Positions 1 through 7,011 of a stretch of DNA of 40,915 bases are shown one piece after another. Origin of the DNA: Oscillospiraceae bacterium (GTDB taxonomy: Bacteria > Bacillota > Clostridia > Oscillospirales > Acutalibacteraceae); the NCBI GenBank assembly GCA_015066095.1, contig SVPC01000016.1:1-40915 (forward strand), in the 5' to 3' direction. A model generated the notes under the pieces. The model was not told the DNA's origin and searched no databases. It saw only the letters and a program-made list of their open reading frames with translations. The translations under genes and the position numbers were made by a program. Each line of letters begins with the position of its first letter. Position 1 is the stretch's first letter.

Positions 1-108
1 GTTGCACCGGATGGTATGACTTTTACGCAGGAAGAGATTGCGGAATTAACACATTTCCAAGAACAGTATTTTAAGTCGACAATCTCCTTGCTATATAAAC
101 ATCTTTAA
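1..108 (+). CDS. 3' end of an unidentified gene (partial)
   Basis: Reading frame 1 is open from the window edge to a TAA at 106-108, giving the last 35 residues of a protein that starts outside the window. The tail is mixed hydrophobic and charged and ends in SLLYKHL. I do not recognise the family. The frame is followed by a good stem-loop and a T-rich run, as expected for the end of a real gene. The possibility that it is a chance open frame cannot be excluded at this length. Confidence 0.5.
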   Translation, partial: VAPDGMTFTQEEIAELTHFQEQYFKSTISLLYKHL

Positions 109-171
109 CCTGGTGTACTTTTGCTTACTCTTACCTCGATTCTGCTCCGTTTGGTTACTCTTTCGCAGTCG

Positions 172-216
172 AGTGCCTCGACACGCAATTCGCGTAGTTG
201 AGGCACTTCTTTATTT
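172..216 (+). terminator. Intrinsic terminator after the partial left-edge gene
   Basis: AGTGCCTCGAC and ACGC (172-186) pair with GCGT and GTTGAGGCACT (192-207), with a single bulged A and a 5-nt loop. TTCTTTATTTAT follows. This ends transcription of the gene at 1-108. The stretch 109-298 otherwise holds only this and the rubredoxin terminator. Confidence 0.7.
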
Positions 217-260
217 ATAGTTTCATCCTTGCGTTAAAAATTGTTAAGAACAATAATATT

Positions 261-291
261 AAAAATCCGCCGACAAAGTCGGCGGATTTTT
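261..291 (-). terminator. Terminator of the fprA-rbr-rubredoxin operon
   Basis: A 14-bp perfect inverted repeat around CCGCCGAC/GTCGGCGG with a 3-nt loop, flanked by A and T runs. It lies directly downstream of the rubredoxin stop codon on the minus strand. The flanking runs make it potentially bidirectional. Confidence 0.85.
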
Positions 292-298
292 TTATGAG

Positions 299-430
299 TT
301 ATTCAGCAGAAAAATTGTCTTTTCCTACGCCACAAAGTGGGCAAACCCAGTCTTCGGGAAGGTCTTCCCATTTAACATTTTCTTCGGCTTCGTCATAAAC
401 ATAACCACAAATGTCACATACATATTTCAT
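299..430 (-). CDS. Rubredoxin, short-loop form (43 aa)
   Basis: A 43-residue protein with the two rubredoxin knuckles: CDICGY near the N terminus and CPLCGVGK near the C terminus. The four cysteines bind one iron, and the protein carries single electrons in the cytoplasm. A GGAGG lies 8 nt before the ATG. Usual rubredoxins are 52-54 aa. This one lacks most of the stretch between the knuckles that normally contains a DPxxGxxPGT-type loop; only about ten acidic residues remain before [11 protein letters not shown]. It is the last gene after fprA and rbr on the same strand, and rubredoxin is the known electron donor to both flavodiiron proteins and rubrerythrin, so the role is well supported. 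A shadow frame on the plus strand covers the same bases and should be ignored. Confidence 0.93.
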   Translation of the reverse strand: MKYVCDICGYVYDEAEENVKWEDLPEDWVCPLCGVGKDNFSAE

Positions 431-463
431 AACAATTACCTCCAAAATTAGTATTGCCAAAAA

Positions 464-1006
464 TTAATAATTTTCGGCGTGTATTTCAAAATAAGCTTTT
501 GGATGGTCACAGGTGGGGCAAATTTCGGGAGCAGCAGTGCCTACAACAATGTGACCGCAGTTGCGACATTCCCAAACTTTAACATCACTCTTTTCAAAAA
601 CTTGAGCTAACTCTATATTTTTGAGAAGTGCGCGGTAGCGTTCTTCGTGGTGCTTTTCAATAGCGGCTACTAAGCGGAACTTTTTAGCTAATTCTGTAAA
701 ACCTTCTTTTTCGGCGGTATCTGCAAAACCGCTGTACATGTCGGTCCACTCATAATTCTCACCTTCGGCTGCATCTAAAAGATTGTCTCTTGTATCGCCC
801 ACGCCATTGTGGAGTTCTTTAAACCACATTTTAGCGTGTTCTTTTTCATTGTCAGCAGTCTTTAAAAAGAGAGCGGCAATTTGTTCAAAACCTTGCTTTT
901 TAGCTTTTGAAGCGTAGTAGGTATACTTGTTTCTTGCTTGAGATTCACCTGCAAAAGCGGCTTCAAGATTCTTTTCGGTTTGTGTACCTGCATATTTGTT
1001 TGCCAT
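464..1006 (-). CDS. rbr: Rubrerythrin
   Basis: A 180-aa non-haem di-iron protein that reduces hydrogen peroxide to water in anaerobes, using electrons from rubredoxin. The ferritin-like four-helix domain (about 1-135) carries the expected iron ligands: E21, E54 and H57 in EKEH, E83 and E86 in ENYE, and E117 and H120 in EKHH. The C-terminal rubredoxin-like domain has C147/C150 and C163/C166. The ATG is preceded by AAAGGAG at a good distance. It sits between fprA and rubredoxin. A promoter with an extended -10 at the 3' end of fprA suggests that rbr and rubredoxin can also be made without fprA. Length and motifs are normal for the family. Confidence 0.96.
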   Translation of the reverse strand: MANKYAGTQTEKNLEAAFAGESQARNKYTYYASKAKKQGFEQIAALFLKTADNEKEHAKMWFKELHNGVGDTRDNLLDAAEGENYEWTDMYSGFADTAEKEGFTELAKKFRLVAAIEKHHEERYRALLKNIELAQVFEKSDVKVWECRNCGHIVVGTAAPEICPTCDHPKAYFEIHAENY

Positions 1007-1035
1007 AGTAAAAACTCCTTTATATGTTTTTTTAA

Positions 1036-1064
1036 ATTATATCATTAAATAATTTCTTTTGCAA
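1036..1064 (-). promoter_or_regulatory. Candidate internal promoter for rbr
   Basis: On the minus strand: TTGCAA (1064-1059), 17-nt spacer, then TATAAT (1041-1036) with the extended TGA before it. It overlaps the fprA stop codon. It has the same -35 and extended -10 as the beta-helix gene promoter at 22023-22051. Confidence 0.6.
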
Positions 1065-2193
1065 GATTTTTAATTTGTTTAATATTTTCTTCCTTAACCG
1101 CAGAGTGAATAGTAACGGTAGTATCGGTAAATGTAAGATTTTTAGCAGTTTCAAGCATTTTTTTGATATTATTTGCAGCAATAGGTGCCCAACTGCCGTT
1201 TTCAATGATACCGATTTTGCGGTTTTTATAGCCGCGTTCTGTAAGTTCGTTTATAAATGTGTGCATAAAGGGGAAAATACTGCCGTTATAGGTGGTGGTA
1301 GCAAGTACGATTTTTCCGTAACGAAAAGCGTCTTCAACCGCCTCTGCCATATCACAACGCGCAAGGTCATTAATGGCTACTTTTACGCAACCCAAAGCCT
1401 TTAATTCATCTGCTAAAAGTTCTACCGCTTTTTTGGTGTTGCCGTAAACCGATGTGTAGCAAATAAGCACACCCTCACTTTCAACACCGTAGGAAGACCA
1501 AGTATTATAAAGGCCGATATAGTAACTCAAATTTTCTTTGAGTACGGGGCCGTGAAGCGGACAAATAATTTGTATATCAAGATTGGCAGCTTTTTTAAGT
1601 ACAGCCTGTACCTGTGCGCCGTATTTTCCAACAATACCGAAGTAGTAGCGACGGGCTTCACACGCCCAGTCTTCATCGCAATCAAGTGCGCCGAATTTAC
1701 CGAAACCATCAGCCGAGAAAAGCACCTTGTCGGCACTATCATAGGTCATCATAACCTCAGGCCAGTGTACCATAGGTGCAGTTATAAAGGAAAGGGTATG
1801 TGTGCCAAGGTTAAGAGTATCGCCTTCTTTTACCACAATACGATTATCGCAAAAATCGTTTTCAAAAAACTTTAGCATCATAGCAAATGCTTTGTCGGTA
1901 GAAACAATCACAGTATCAGGATAAGCCTCCTTAAATGCGGTAATGCTTGAAGAATGGTCGGGCTCCATATGATGAATTATTAGATAATCGGGAGCGGTGT
2001 CGCCGAGTTCTGCTTTTATGTTAGAAAGCCAAACATCTGCAAAATTAACATCCACCGAATCCATTACGGCGATTTTTTCATCTTTTATTATATAGGAATT
2101 ATAAGCCATTCCGTTGGGAACTATATATTGACCCTCAAACAGGTCTATTTTATGGTCATTGACACCAATATATTTAATATCTTTTGTTATCAT
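1045..2193 (-). CDS. fprA: Flavodiiron protein (FprA / rubredoxin:oxygen oxidoreductase)
   Basis: A 382-aa class A flavodiiron protein that reduces O2 to water, and in some members NO to N2O, in the anaerobe cytoplasm. The N-terminal metallo-beta-lactamase-like domain (about 1-240) has the di-iron ligands H75-x-E77-x-D79-H80, H143 in MVHWPE, D162 in SADGFG and H214 in CPLHGP. The C-terminal flavodoxin domain has the FMN phosphate loop TSVYGNT at 247-253. The start follows AAGGAG at good spacing. It is the first gene of an operon with rubrerythrin and rubredoxin, with its own promoter and no extra C-terminal rubredoxin or flavin reductase domain. Electrons therefore probably come from the separate rubredoxin. 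Whether O2 or NO is the main substrate cannot be told from sequence alone. Confidence 0.96.
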   Translation of the reverse strand: MITKDIKYIGVNDHKIDLFEGQYIVPNGMAYNSYIIKDEKIAVMDSVDVNFADVWLSNIKAELGDTAPDYLIIHHMEPDHSSSITAFKEAYPDTVIVSTDKAFAMMLKFFENDFCDNRIVVKEGDTLNLGTHTLSFITAPMVHWPEVMMTYDSADKVLFSADGFGKFGALDCDEDWACEARRYYFGIVGKYGAQVQAVLKKAANLDIQIICPLHGPVLKENLSYYIGLYNTWSSYGVESEGVLICYTSVYGNTKKAVELLADELKALGCVKVAINDLARCDMAEAVEDAFRYGKIVLATTTYNGSIFPFMHTFINELTERGYKNRKIGIIENGSWAPIAANNIKKMLETAKNLTFTDTTVTIHSAVKEENIKQIKNLAKEII

Positions 2194-2220
2194 AACAATA
2201 CTCCTTTGCTTTATGTTTTA

Positions 2221-2248
2221 ATTATACCACATTTCGTTTTATTTTCAA
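2221..2248 (-). promoter_or_regulatory. Promoter of the fprA operon
   Basis: On the minus strand: TTGAAA (2248-2243), 16-nt spacer, perfect TATAAT (2226-2221). It ends 27 nt upstream of the fprA ATG. I see no clear operator palindrome over it. Confidence 0.65.
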
Positions 2249-2313
2249 TATATTTATTGACTTTTCGCTTATGGAAATATATACTTTATTTAAAGGTTGA
2301 ATTTTATAGAATT

Positions 2314-2341
2314 TTGATAACAGAGATATCCCGAATATTAT
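2314..2341 (+). promoter_or_regulatory. Candidate promoter for the FAD oxidoreductase gene
   Basis: TTGATA (2314-2319), 16-nt spacer, TATTAT (2336-2341). It is in the divergent intergenic region with fprA. Transcription would start near 2348 and give a leader of about 70 nt to the ATG at 2421. Confidence 0.4.
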
Positions 2342-2420
2342 AAAAAACTTACCAAACAATTATATGAAACAGGTAGAGAAAATCGGGCTTATAATATTGA
2401 AAAAGTTTGAGGAAAGAGAT

Positions 2421-3626
2421 ATGTTTTTAGAAGAAAATTTGAAAATTGAGATTGCAGATGAATTTGATGTTGCTGTTTGTGGCGGCGGTATCGCGGGTAT
2501 CGCGGCGGCATTGGCGGCGGCGCGTACGGGCGCTAAAACGGTACTTTTTGAGCGTACATATATGCTTGGCGGTTTGGGTACCGCAGGTATTGTGACGATA
2601 TATTTGCCTTTGTGTGATGGTCTTGGCAAGCAAGTATCTTTCGGTATTGCAGAAGAACTTTTGCGTCTTTCGATAACCCACGGGGCGGAAGATAAGTATC
2701 CCGAAAATTGGCTTGAAAATAAGGGAACTCGCACCGAAAAGGATAAAAGGTTTGAGGTGCAGTATAATCCGCAATTATTCGCTATTTTGGCTGAACAACT
2801 TCTTCTTAAAGAAGGGGTGGAAATCCTTTACGGCACCTATGCCGTGGGCGTGGATGTTAAAAACGAAAAAATCGAGCACATTATCATCGAAAACAAGAGC
2901 GGCAGACAGGCTTACAGAATAAAATCGGTGGTGGATGCTACTGGGGACTGTGACATAGCTTACTTTGCCGATGTTCCGACCGAAACCTTTAAGCAGGGGA
3001 ATATCCTTGCTGCTTGGTATTATTCAATAGGTGAGAGCGGATATAGGCTTAATTTACTGGGGGCTTCCGATATCCCCGATGATGAGAAAACCGCGGATAA
3101 CAAGGTTAAAAAGCTTATCAACCGTCGTTTCTCCGGGCTTGACGGAAAAGAACTTTCCGAGCAGATGTGTCTTTCTCATCAAGCTTCCTATGAGAATATA
3201 TTGAAAAAACGCGAGAATGACCAAAGTTTTGTACCTGTAACGATGGCGACTATTCCACAAATTCGTATGACACGTAAAATAGTGGGCGAATATGAGCTTT
3301 CAGAGTTGGAAGAACACAAATATTTTGAAGATTCTATTGGTATGGTGTCCAACTGGAAAAAACGCGGCCCTGTGTGGGAGGTGCCGTTTGGTACTTTATA
3401 TAATAAAAAGGTGAAAAATCTTTTGTGTGCAGGGCGTTGCACATCGGTTACTGAAACCCTTTGGGATGTTATGCGTGTAATACCTTGCTGCGCAGTTACA
3501 GGTCAGGCGGCAGGTACAGCGGCGGCTTTGAGCAATGATATGACAGCACTCAATATAACCGATTTGCAAAAGGTGCTTATTGATAATGGTGTGGTTTTGC
3601 ACGAAAGCGAAATTAAGCCATATTAA
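2421..3626 (+). CDS. FAD-dependent oxidoreductase (FAD_oxidored family)
   Basis: A 401-aa flavoprotein. The N-terminal dinucleotide-binding fold has GGGIAG (about residues 21-26), and the acidic end of the second strand is in VLFERTYMLGG, binding FAD. Further FAD-contact motifs are VVDATGDCDIA in the middle and NLLCAGRCTSV near the C terminus. This matches the PF12831 group of uncharacterised FAD oxidoreductases related to succinate dehydrogenase-type flavoproteins; the substrate is unknown. I chose the ATG at 2421 because GAGG at 2409-2412 precedes it. An upstream in-frame ATG at 2364 has no ribosome binding site and would add 19 residues before the conserved core. It is divergent from the fprA operon and probably monocistronic, since efp has its own strong promoter. 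No signal peptide is visible. Confidence 0.85.
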   Translation: MFLEENLKIEIADEFDVAVCGGGIAGIAAALAAARTGAKTVLFERTYMLGGLGTAGIVTIYLPLCDGLGKQVSFGIAEELLRLSITHGAEDKYPENWLENKGTRTEKDKRFEVQYNPQLFAILAEQLLLKEGVEILYGTYAVGVDVKNEKIEHIIIENKSGRQAYRIKSVVDATGDCDIAYFADVPTETFKQGNILAAWYYSIGESGYRLNLLGASDIPDDEKTADNKVKKLINRRFSGLDGKELSEQMCLSHQASYENILKKRENDQSFVPVTMATIPQIRMTRKIVGEYELSELEEHKYFEDSIGMVSNWKKRGPVWEVPFGTLYNKKVKNLLCAGRCTSVTETLWDVMRVIPCCAVTGQAAGTAAALSNDMTALNITDLQKVLIDNGVVLHESEIKPY

Positions 3627-3628
3627 CC

Positions 3629-3657
3629 TTGACAAAATGGTCAGAAAGCCTTATAAT
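3629..3657 (+). promoter_or_regulatory. Consensus sigma-A promoter of efp
   Basis: TTGACA (3629-3634), 17-nt spacer, TATAAT (3652-3657): a perfect match to the consensus. It drives efp and probably the Cys-rich gene behind it. The start site would be near 3664, about 29 nt before the efp ATG. Confidence 0.88.
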
Positions 3658-3692
3658 AAATAAGTAAAAATTTGCACATTTGGAGGATTATT

Positions 3693-4250
3693 ATGATTAG
3701 TGCAGGCGATTTTAGAAACGGCGTTACATTTGAAGAAGACGGCAACGTACTTCAAGTTGTTGAATTCCAACATGTTAAACCCGGTAAGGGCGCTGCATTT
3801 GTAAGAACAAAAACAAAGAATGTTATTACAGGCGCAGTTATTGAAAAGAGTTATAACCCCACAGCAAAATTCCCCACCGCTTTTGTTGAAAGAAAGGATA
3901 TGGAATATTCTTACAACGATGGTGACCTTTATTATTTTATGGACCAAGAAACTTATGAACTTGAACCTATCAACGGCAGTGAACTCGGTGATAATTTTAA
4001 GTTTGTAAAAGAAAATATGATTTGTAAAATCTTGTCTTACAAGGGCAAGGTTTTCGGTGTAGAACCCCCAACATTTGTTGAACTCACCGTTACTCAAACT
4101 GACCCCGGCTTCAAGGGTGACACCGCTACTAATGCTACAAAACCTGCTACTTTGGAAACCGGCGCAGAAATTCGTGTACCTCTTTTCATTGACGAAGGTG
4201 AAATGATTAGAGTTGACACCCGTACCGGCGAATATATGGAACGCGTATAA
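3693..4250 (+). CDS. efp: Translation elongation factor P
   Basis: A 185-aa protein, the usual length for the family. It binds the ribosome between the P and E sites and relieves stalling at polyproline stretches. Domain I carries the tip loop KPGKGAAF, with the lysine that is modified in many bacteria at residue 32. The C terminus ends in a family-typical segment rich in GEYMERV. The ATG at 3693 follows TGGAGG; an in-frame ATG 21 nt earlier has no ribosome binding site and is rejected. No epmA or epmB modification gene lies nearby, so the modification, if any, cannot be inferred. It is preceded by a perfect promoter and followed after 21 nt by a CD1247-type Cys-rich protein gene. Confidence 0.97.
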   Translation: MISAGDFRNGVTFEEDGNVLQVVEFQHVKPGKGAAFVRTKTKNVITGAVIEKSYNPTAKFPTAFVERKDMEYSYNDGDLYYFMDQETYELEPINGSELGDNFKFVKENMICKILSYKGKVFGVEPPTFVELTVTQTDPGFKGDTATNATKPATLETGAEIRVPLFIDEGEMIRVDTRTGEYMERV

Positions 4251-4271
4251 ATTTTCGGAGGTATTTTAATA

Positions 4272-4712
4272 ATGGATATTTGTGAAAAGATTGCTTATAT
4301 TAAAGGTTTGGCAGAGGGTTTAAATCTTGACCAAACAAAACCCGAAGGTAAAATTCTTGCCGCTATTATTGATTTACTCGGTGATATTACCGATGAAATC
4401 TGCGATATTGAAGAAGGTTGCGAAGAAATTATCGAGCAAATCGACGCAGTAGATGAAGATTTGGCAGACCTTGAAAGTTTCATCTATGAAGATGATGAAG
4501 ATGAGGACGATTGCGACTGCGACTGTGATTGCTGTGACGATGAGGTTTACGAAATCGAATGTCCTGCTTGTAATGATGTTATTTATCTTGATGAAGATAT
4601 GCTCTGCGAAGAAGGTATGGTATGCCCCAACTGTGGCACTGACCTTGAGTTTGATTTTGAAGGTTGCGACTGTGATTGTTGTGATTGCGGCACAGAAGAA
4701 ACCGAGGAATAA
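4272..4712 (+). CDS. CD1247-type Cys/Asp-rich zinc-ribbon protein
   Basis: A 146-aa, strongly acidic protein. Residues 1-75 form predicted helices starting KIAYIKGLAEGLNLD. This resembles the N-terminal domain named after Clostridioides difficile CD1247, conserved in Clostridia with no known function. Residues 76-90 are an Asp/Cys run (DCDCDCDCC). A zinc-ribbon-like CPAC ... CPNCG follows, then a second Asp/Cys run (CDCDCCDCG). The ordered helical head and twin Cys/Asp clusters suggest a metal-binding or small zinc-ribbon adaptor protein, but this is inference. It follows efp on the same transcript, has GGAGG before the ATG, and is closed by a terminator. The family assignment is from memory of the motif. 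Confidence 0.75.
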   Translation: MDICEKIAYIKGLAEGLNLDQTKPEGKILAAIIDLLGDITDEICDIEEGCEEIIEQIDAVDEDLADLESFIYEDDEDEDDCDCDCDCCDDEVYEIECPACNDVIYLDEDMLCEEGMVCPNCGTDLEFDFEGCDCDCCDCGTEETEE

Positions 4713-4718
4713 TACTTT

Positions 4719-4750
4719 AAAACCGCACTTTTCGGTGCGGTTTTTGTTTT
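4719..4750 (+). terminator. Stem-loop terminator after the CD1247-type gene
   Basis: CCGCAC/GTGCGG with flanking A/T pairs and a 6-nt loop, then TTTTTGTTTT. It ends only 12 nt before the PAP2 ATG, leaving no room for a promoter between them. It may be a partial terminator inside a longer transcript. Confidence 0.8.
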
Positions 4751-4762
4751 AAGAGGTTAAAT

Positions 4763-5365
4763 ATGAAAAAAAGTCAACTTATAATTATCACTATACTGGC
4801 CGCTATTTTTGGTATAACGGCATATTTAGGCTTTTCAGGTGTAATAGATAATTTTGAAGCGTGGCTTCCTAAGTTTATAAACCCCAACAGTGAGGTAGGG
4901 GAGTTATTTTATTCTTTCACCGTTTTGGGTGATACTATTCCCGATGTCATTATTATTTCGGCATTGGTACTTTTGCCGGTTACCTGTAAAAGGGTGGGTA
5001 TACCCGTTGCGTGTACTGCCATAACTTCTACAATGATTAATAAGGTTATTAAGTTTATAATCGAGCGTGAACGCCCGGTCGAAAGGTTAGTAGAGGCAAG
5101 TGGTTTTAGTTTTCCAAGTGGACACGCTATGAATAATATGGCAATTTATCTTATGCTTTTCTTCTGTGTTGCGCCTTTTTGCAAATCTCGCCTACAAAAG
5201 ATAATTACCTTTTGCGTATTGATTACATTCCCCTTGATGATGGGCATTTCGCGTATTTACTTTAATGTTCATTATTTCAGTGATGTGGTTTGCGGTTGGT
5301 GTTTAGGCGCTATATTGGCTATTTGCTTTAGTTTTATTTTTAAAAAGGTAATAAAAAATGCTTAA
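4763..5365 (+). CDS. PAP2-family membrane phosphatase
   Basis: A 200-aa integral membrane protein with about five to six hydrophobic segments. It has all three PAP2 signature motifs: K97-x6-R104-P105, PSGH at 118-121 and S163-R164-x5-H170-x3-D174. The histidines act in phosphoester hydrolysis on the outer membrane face. Family members dephosphorylate undecaprenyl pyrophosphate, phosphatidate or phosphatidylglycerophosphate. The 8-nt overlap with ispD and nearby ispF favour a lipid-carrier role, but this is inference. AAGAGG precedes the start. The gene begins directly after a terminator hairpin, so its expression may depend on read-through or on a promoter inside the upstream gene. Confidence 0.9.
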   Translation: MKKSQLIIITILAAIFGITAYLGFSGVIDNFEAWLPKFINPNSEVGELFYSFTVLGDTIPDVIIISALVLLPVTCKRVGIPVACTAITSTMINKVIKFIIERERPVERLVEASGFSFPSGHAMNNMAIYLMLFFCVAPFCKSRLQKIITFCVLITFPLMMGISRIYFNVHYFSDVVCGWCLGAILAICFSFIFKKVIKNA

Positions 5366-6083
5366 AACTGAATTAAAACTTGATTACAGTATTTGCAGAA
5401 CAACCGAAAAAGTGCCTGTTATTATTGTGGCGGCAGGTTCGTCTACAAGGATGGGTATAAATAAGCAGTTTATAGAACTTGGCGGTATGCCCGTTATAGC
5501 AAGAACGCTTAAAGCGTTTCAGAATTGCGATAGCATTTCCAATATTATTTTGGTTGTGAAAACGGACGATTTGTTCCAAATGCAAATGCTTTGTGAAGAG
5601 TACAAAATTTCAAAAATCAGTGATATTGTATGCGGCGGTGATACCCGTCAGGAGTCTGTGCTGAAAGGCTTTTCAAGGCTTCCAAAGGACTGTGAAAAGG
5701 TGCTTATACACGATGGCGCGCGACCTTTTGTAAGGGAAAGTGTGATTTGTGCGGTTATAGATGCGCTCAGTAGTCACTCTGGTGTTTTACCTGCTATACA
5801 GGTTAAAGATACCGTTAAGCGTGTGGATAGCGATGGTTTAGTTTTAGACACCATACCGCGCGAGGGCTTAGTATATGTTCAAACTCCACAAGGTGTTAAT
5901 GTAAAAGAGTATTTAGATGCAACCCAAAAAATAGATGTATCCGTGTTTACTGATGATGCGTCTATTATGGAAGCGGCGGGATATTCGGTTTTGGTGGTAG
6001 AAGGCAGTTATAAAAATATCAAAATCACTACCAAGGAAGATATGGCTTTGGCAAATGTATTTTTAAGTGAGGAAGAAGAATGA
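5358..6083 (+). CDS. ispD: 2-C-methyl-D-erythritol 4-phosphate cytidylyltransferase
   Basis: A 241-aa MEP-pathway enzyme that transfers CMP from CTP to methylerythritol phosphate. The nucleotide loop AAGSSTRMG is at 25-33 with KQF at 36-38; GGDTRQES and DGARPF (119-124) are also intact. There is an extra leader of about 20 residues before the conserved VPVIIVAAG strand. The start overlaps the PAP2 stop by 8 nt with no strong ribosome binding site, so translation is probably coupled. The stop overlaps the ispF ATG in an ATGA arrangement. Together with ispF this covers two non-consecutive steps of isoprenoid precursor synthesis. Confidence 0.96.
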   Translation: MLKTELKLDYSICRTTEKVPVIIVAAGSSTRMGINKQFIELGGMPVIARTLKAFQNCDSISNIILVVKTDDLFQMQMLCEEYKISKISDIVCGGDTRQESVLKGFSRLPKDCEKVLIHDGARPFVRESVICAVIDALSSHSGVLPAIQVKDTVKRVDSDGLVLDTIPREGLVYVQTPQGVNVKEYLDATQKIDVSVFTDDASIMEAAGYSVLVVEGSYKNIKITTKEDMALANVFLSEEEE

Positions 6084-6553
6084 TAAGAATAGGTCACGGT
6101 TACGATGTGCATAAATTCTGCGATGGTCGCAAGTGTATCCTTGGTGGGGTAGAAATACCTTATGAAATGGGACTTTTGGGTCATTCGGATGCAGATGTGC
6201 TTTTACACGCTGTGTGTGATGCGCTCTTGGGTGCGGCAGCACTTGGTGATATCGGCAAACATTTTCCTGATACTGACAATGCATATTTAGGTGTTGATAG
6301 CCGTCTGCTTCTCAAAAAAACAGTTGCACTTTTGAGGGCCCAGGGTTATAAAATAGGCAATATTGATGCTACCGTTATAGCGCAAAAGCCAAAGCTTTCA
6401 CCGTACATTTTACAAATGCGTGAGAATATCGCAAATGATTGCGGTGTGGATATAAGTGCGGTTAATGTCAAAGCCACCACCGAAGAAGGGCTCGGCTTTA
6501 CAGGTGCTTTAGAGGGGATTAGCGCCCACGCGGTGTGTGTTATAGGTGAATAA
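6080..6553 (+). CDS. ispF: 2-C-methyl-D-erythritol 2,4-cyclodiphosphate synthase
   Basis: A 157-aa trimeric zinc enzyme of the MEP pathway that cyclises CDP-methylerythritol phosphate with loss of CMP. Zinc ligands D9, H11 and H43 are present, as are the family motifs [21 protein letters not shown] and [10 protein letters not shown]. The ATG overlaps the ispD stop by 4 nt (ATGA), which is typical translational coupling of this pair. Length is normal. The gene is followed by a hairpin that holds the ribosome binding site of the next gene. Confidence 0.97.
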   Translation: MIRIGHGYDVHKFCDGRKCILGGVEIPYEMGLLGHSDADVLLHAVCDALLGAAALGDIGKHFPDTDNAYLGVDSRLLLKKTVALLRAQGYKIGNIDATVIAQKPKLSPYILQMRENIANDCGVDISAVNVKATTEEGLGFTGALEGISAHAVCVIGE

Positions 6554-6556
6554 AAG

Positions 6557-6589
6557 AACCCTTTGTATAATAAAATATACAAAGGGGTT
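6557..6589 (+). promoter_or_regulatory. Hairpin that sequesters the ribosome binding site of the DUF4830 gene
   Basis: AACCCTTTGTATA (6557-6569) pairs with TATACAAAGGGGTT (6576-6589), with one bulged G and a 6-nt loop. The right arm contains the AAAGGGG ribosome binding site for the ATG at 6595. No T run follows, so this is not a good terminator. It may reduce initiation unless unfolded. Confidence 0.6.
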
Positions 6590-6594
6590 ATTGT

Positions 6595-7011
6595 ATGTAT
6601 ATTACACTTACTAAAAAACGAATTTTTATATTACTTTGTGTTATAGTATCGGTGTTTTTAATATTGATACAGTTTTTTTCGGTAAAAGCAGATTATATCG
6701 ATGTTTCCACTAACCAAAAGCGTGTGGCGTATATTACTGCTTTGGGGATAACACTTCAAAATGATGAATATTCAAAAAAAGATACTGTTATTCCTTTGGA
6801 GTTTGGTAATGTGTATAATAAGTATAACACCATGCAAAAGCAATCGGGCTTTGATTTGAGTGGATATAAAGGACAAAATGTAACTATATACACATACAAT
6901 TGTGATACATATAAAGTTGTAAATTTAATTGTTTATAAAGGCAGGTTAATAGGCGGTGACATTTGCGATTTGCAAATAGACGGACAAATGCTTCCGCTTA
7001 AAGGTAGTTAA
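6595..7011 (+). CDS. DUF4830-type membrane-anchored protein
   Basis: A 138-aa protein with one N-terminal hydrophobic segment (about residues 9-30) after a Lys/Arg-containing start, consistent with a membrane anchor or uncleaved signal. The extracytoplasmic part contains IPLEFGNVYNKYNTMQKQSGF and VYKGRLIGGDICD, which resemble the DUF4830 family found in Clostridia. The function is unknown. The ribosome binding site lies in a stable hairpin. The stop codon is directly followed by the ATG of the pseudouridine synthase gene, so the two are co-transcribed. The family name is from memory of these motifs and should be treated as probable. Confidence 0.75.
   Translation: MYITLTKKRIFILLCVIVSVFLILIQFFSVKADYIDVSTNQKRVAYITALGITLQNDEYSKKDTVIPLEFGNVYNKYNTMQKQSGFDLSGYKGQNVTIYTYNCDTYKVVNLIVYKGRLIGGDICDLQIDGQMLPLKGS

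Noticed and set aside
198-398. A plus-strand frame of 66 codons
   Set aside because: It runs through the operon terminator and over the minus-strand rubredoxin gene. It has no ribosome binding site or recognisable product.
2364-2420. Upstream in-frame start of the FAD oxidoreductase
   Set aside because: It has no Shine-Dalgarno and adds residues before the conserved FAD fold; ATG 2421 has a proper site.
4500-4700. Tandem-repeat-like GACTGCGACTGTGATTGC runs as a DNA repeat element
   Set aside because: They encode the Asp/Cys clusters of a protein, are in frame and vary at third positions, so this is protein-level composition.
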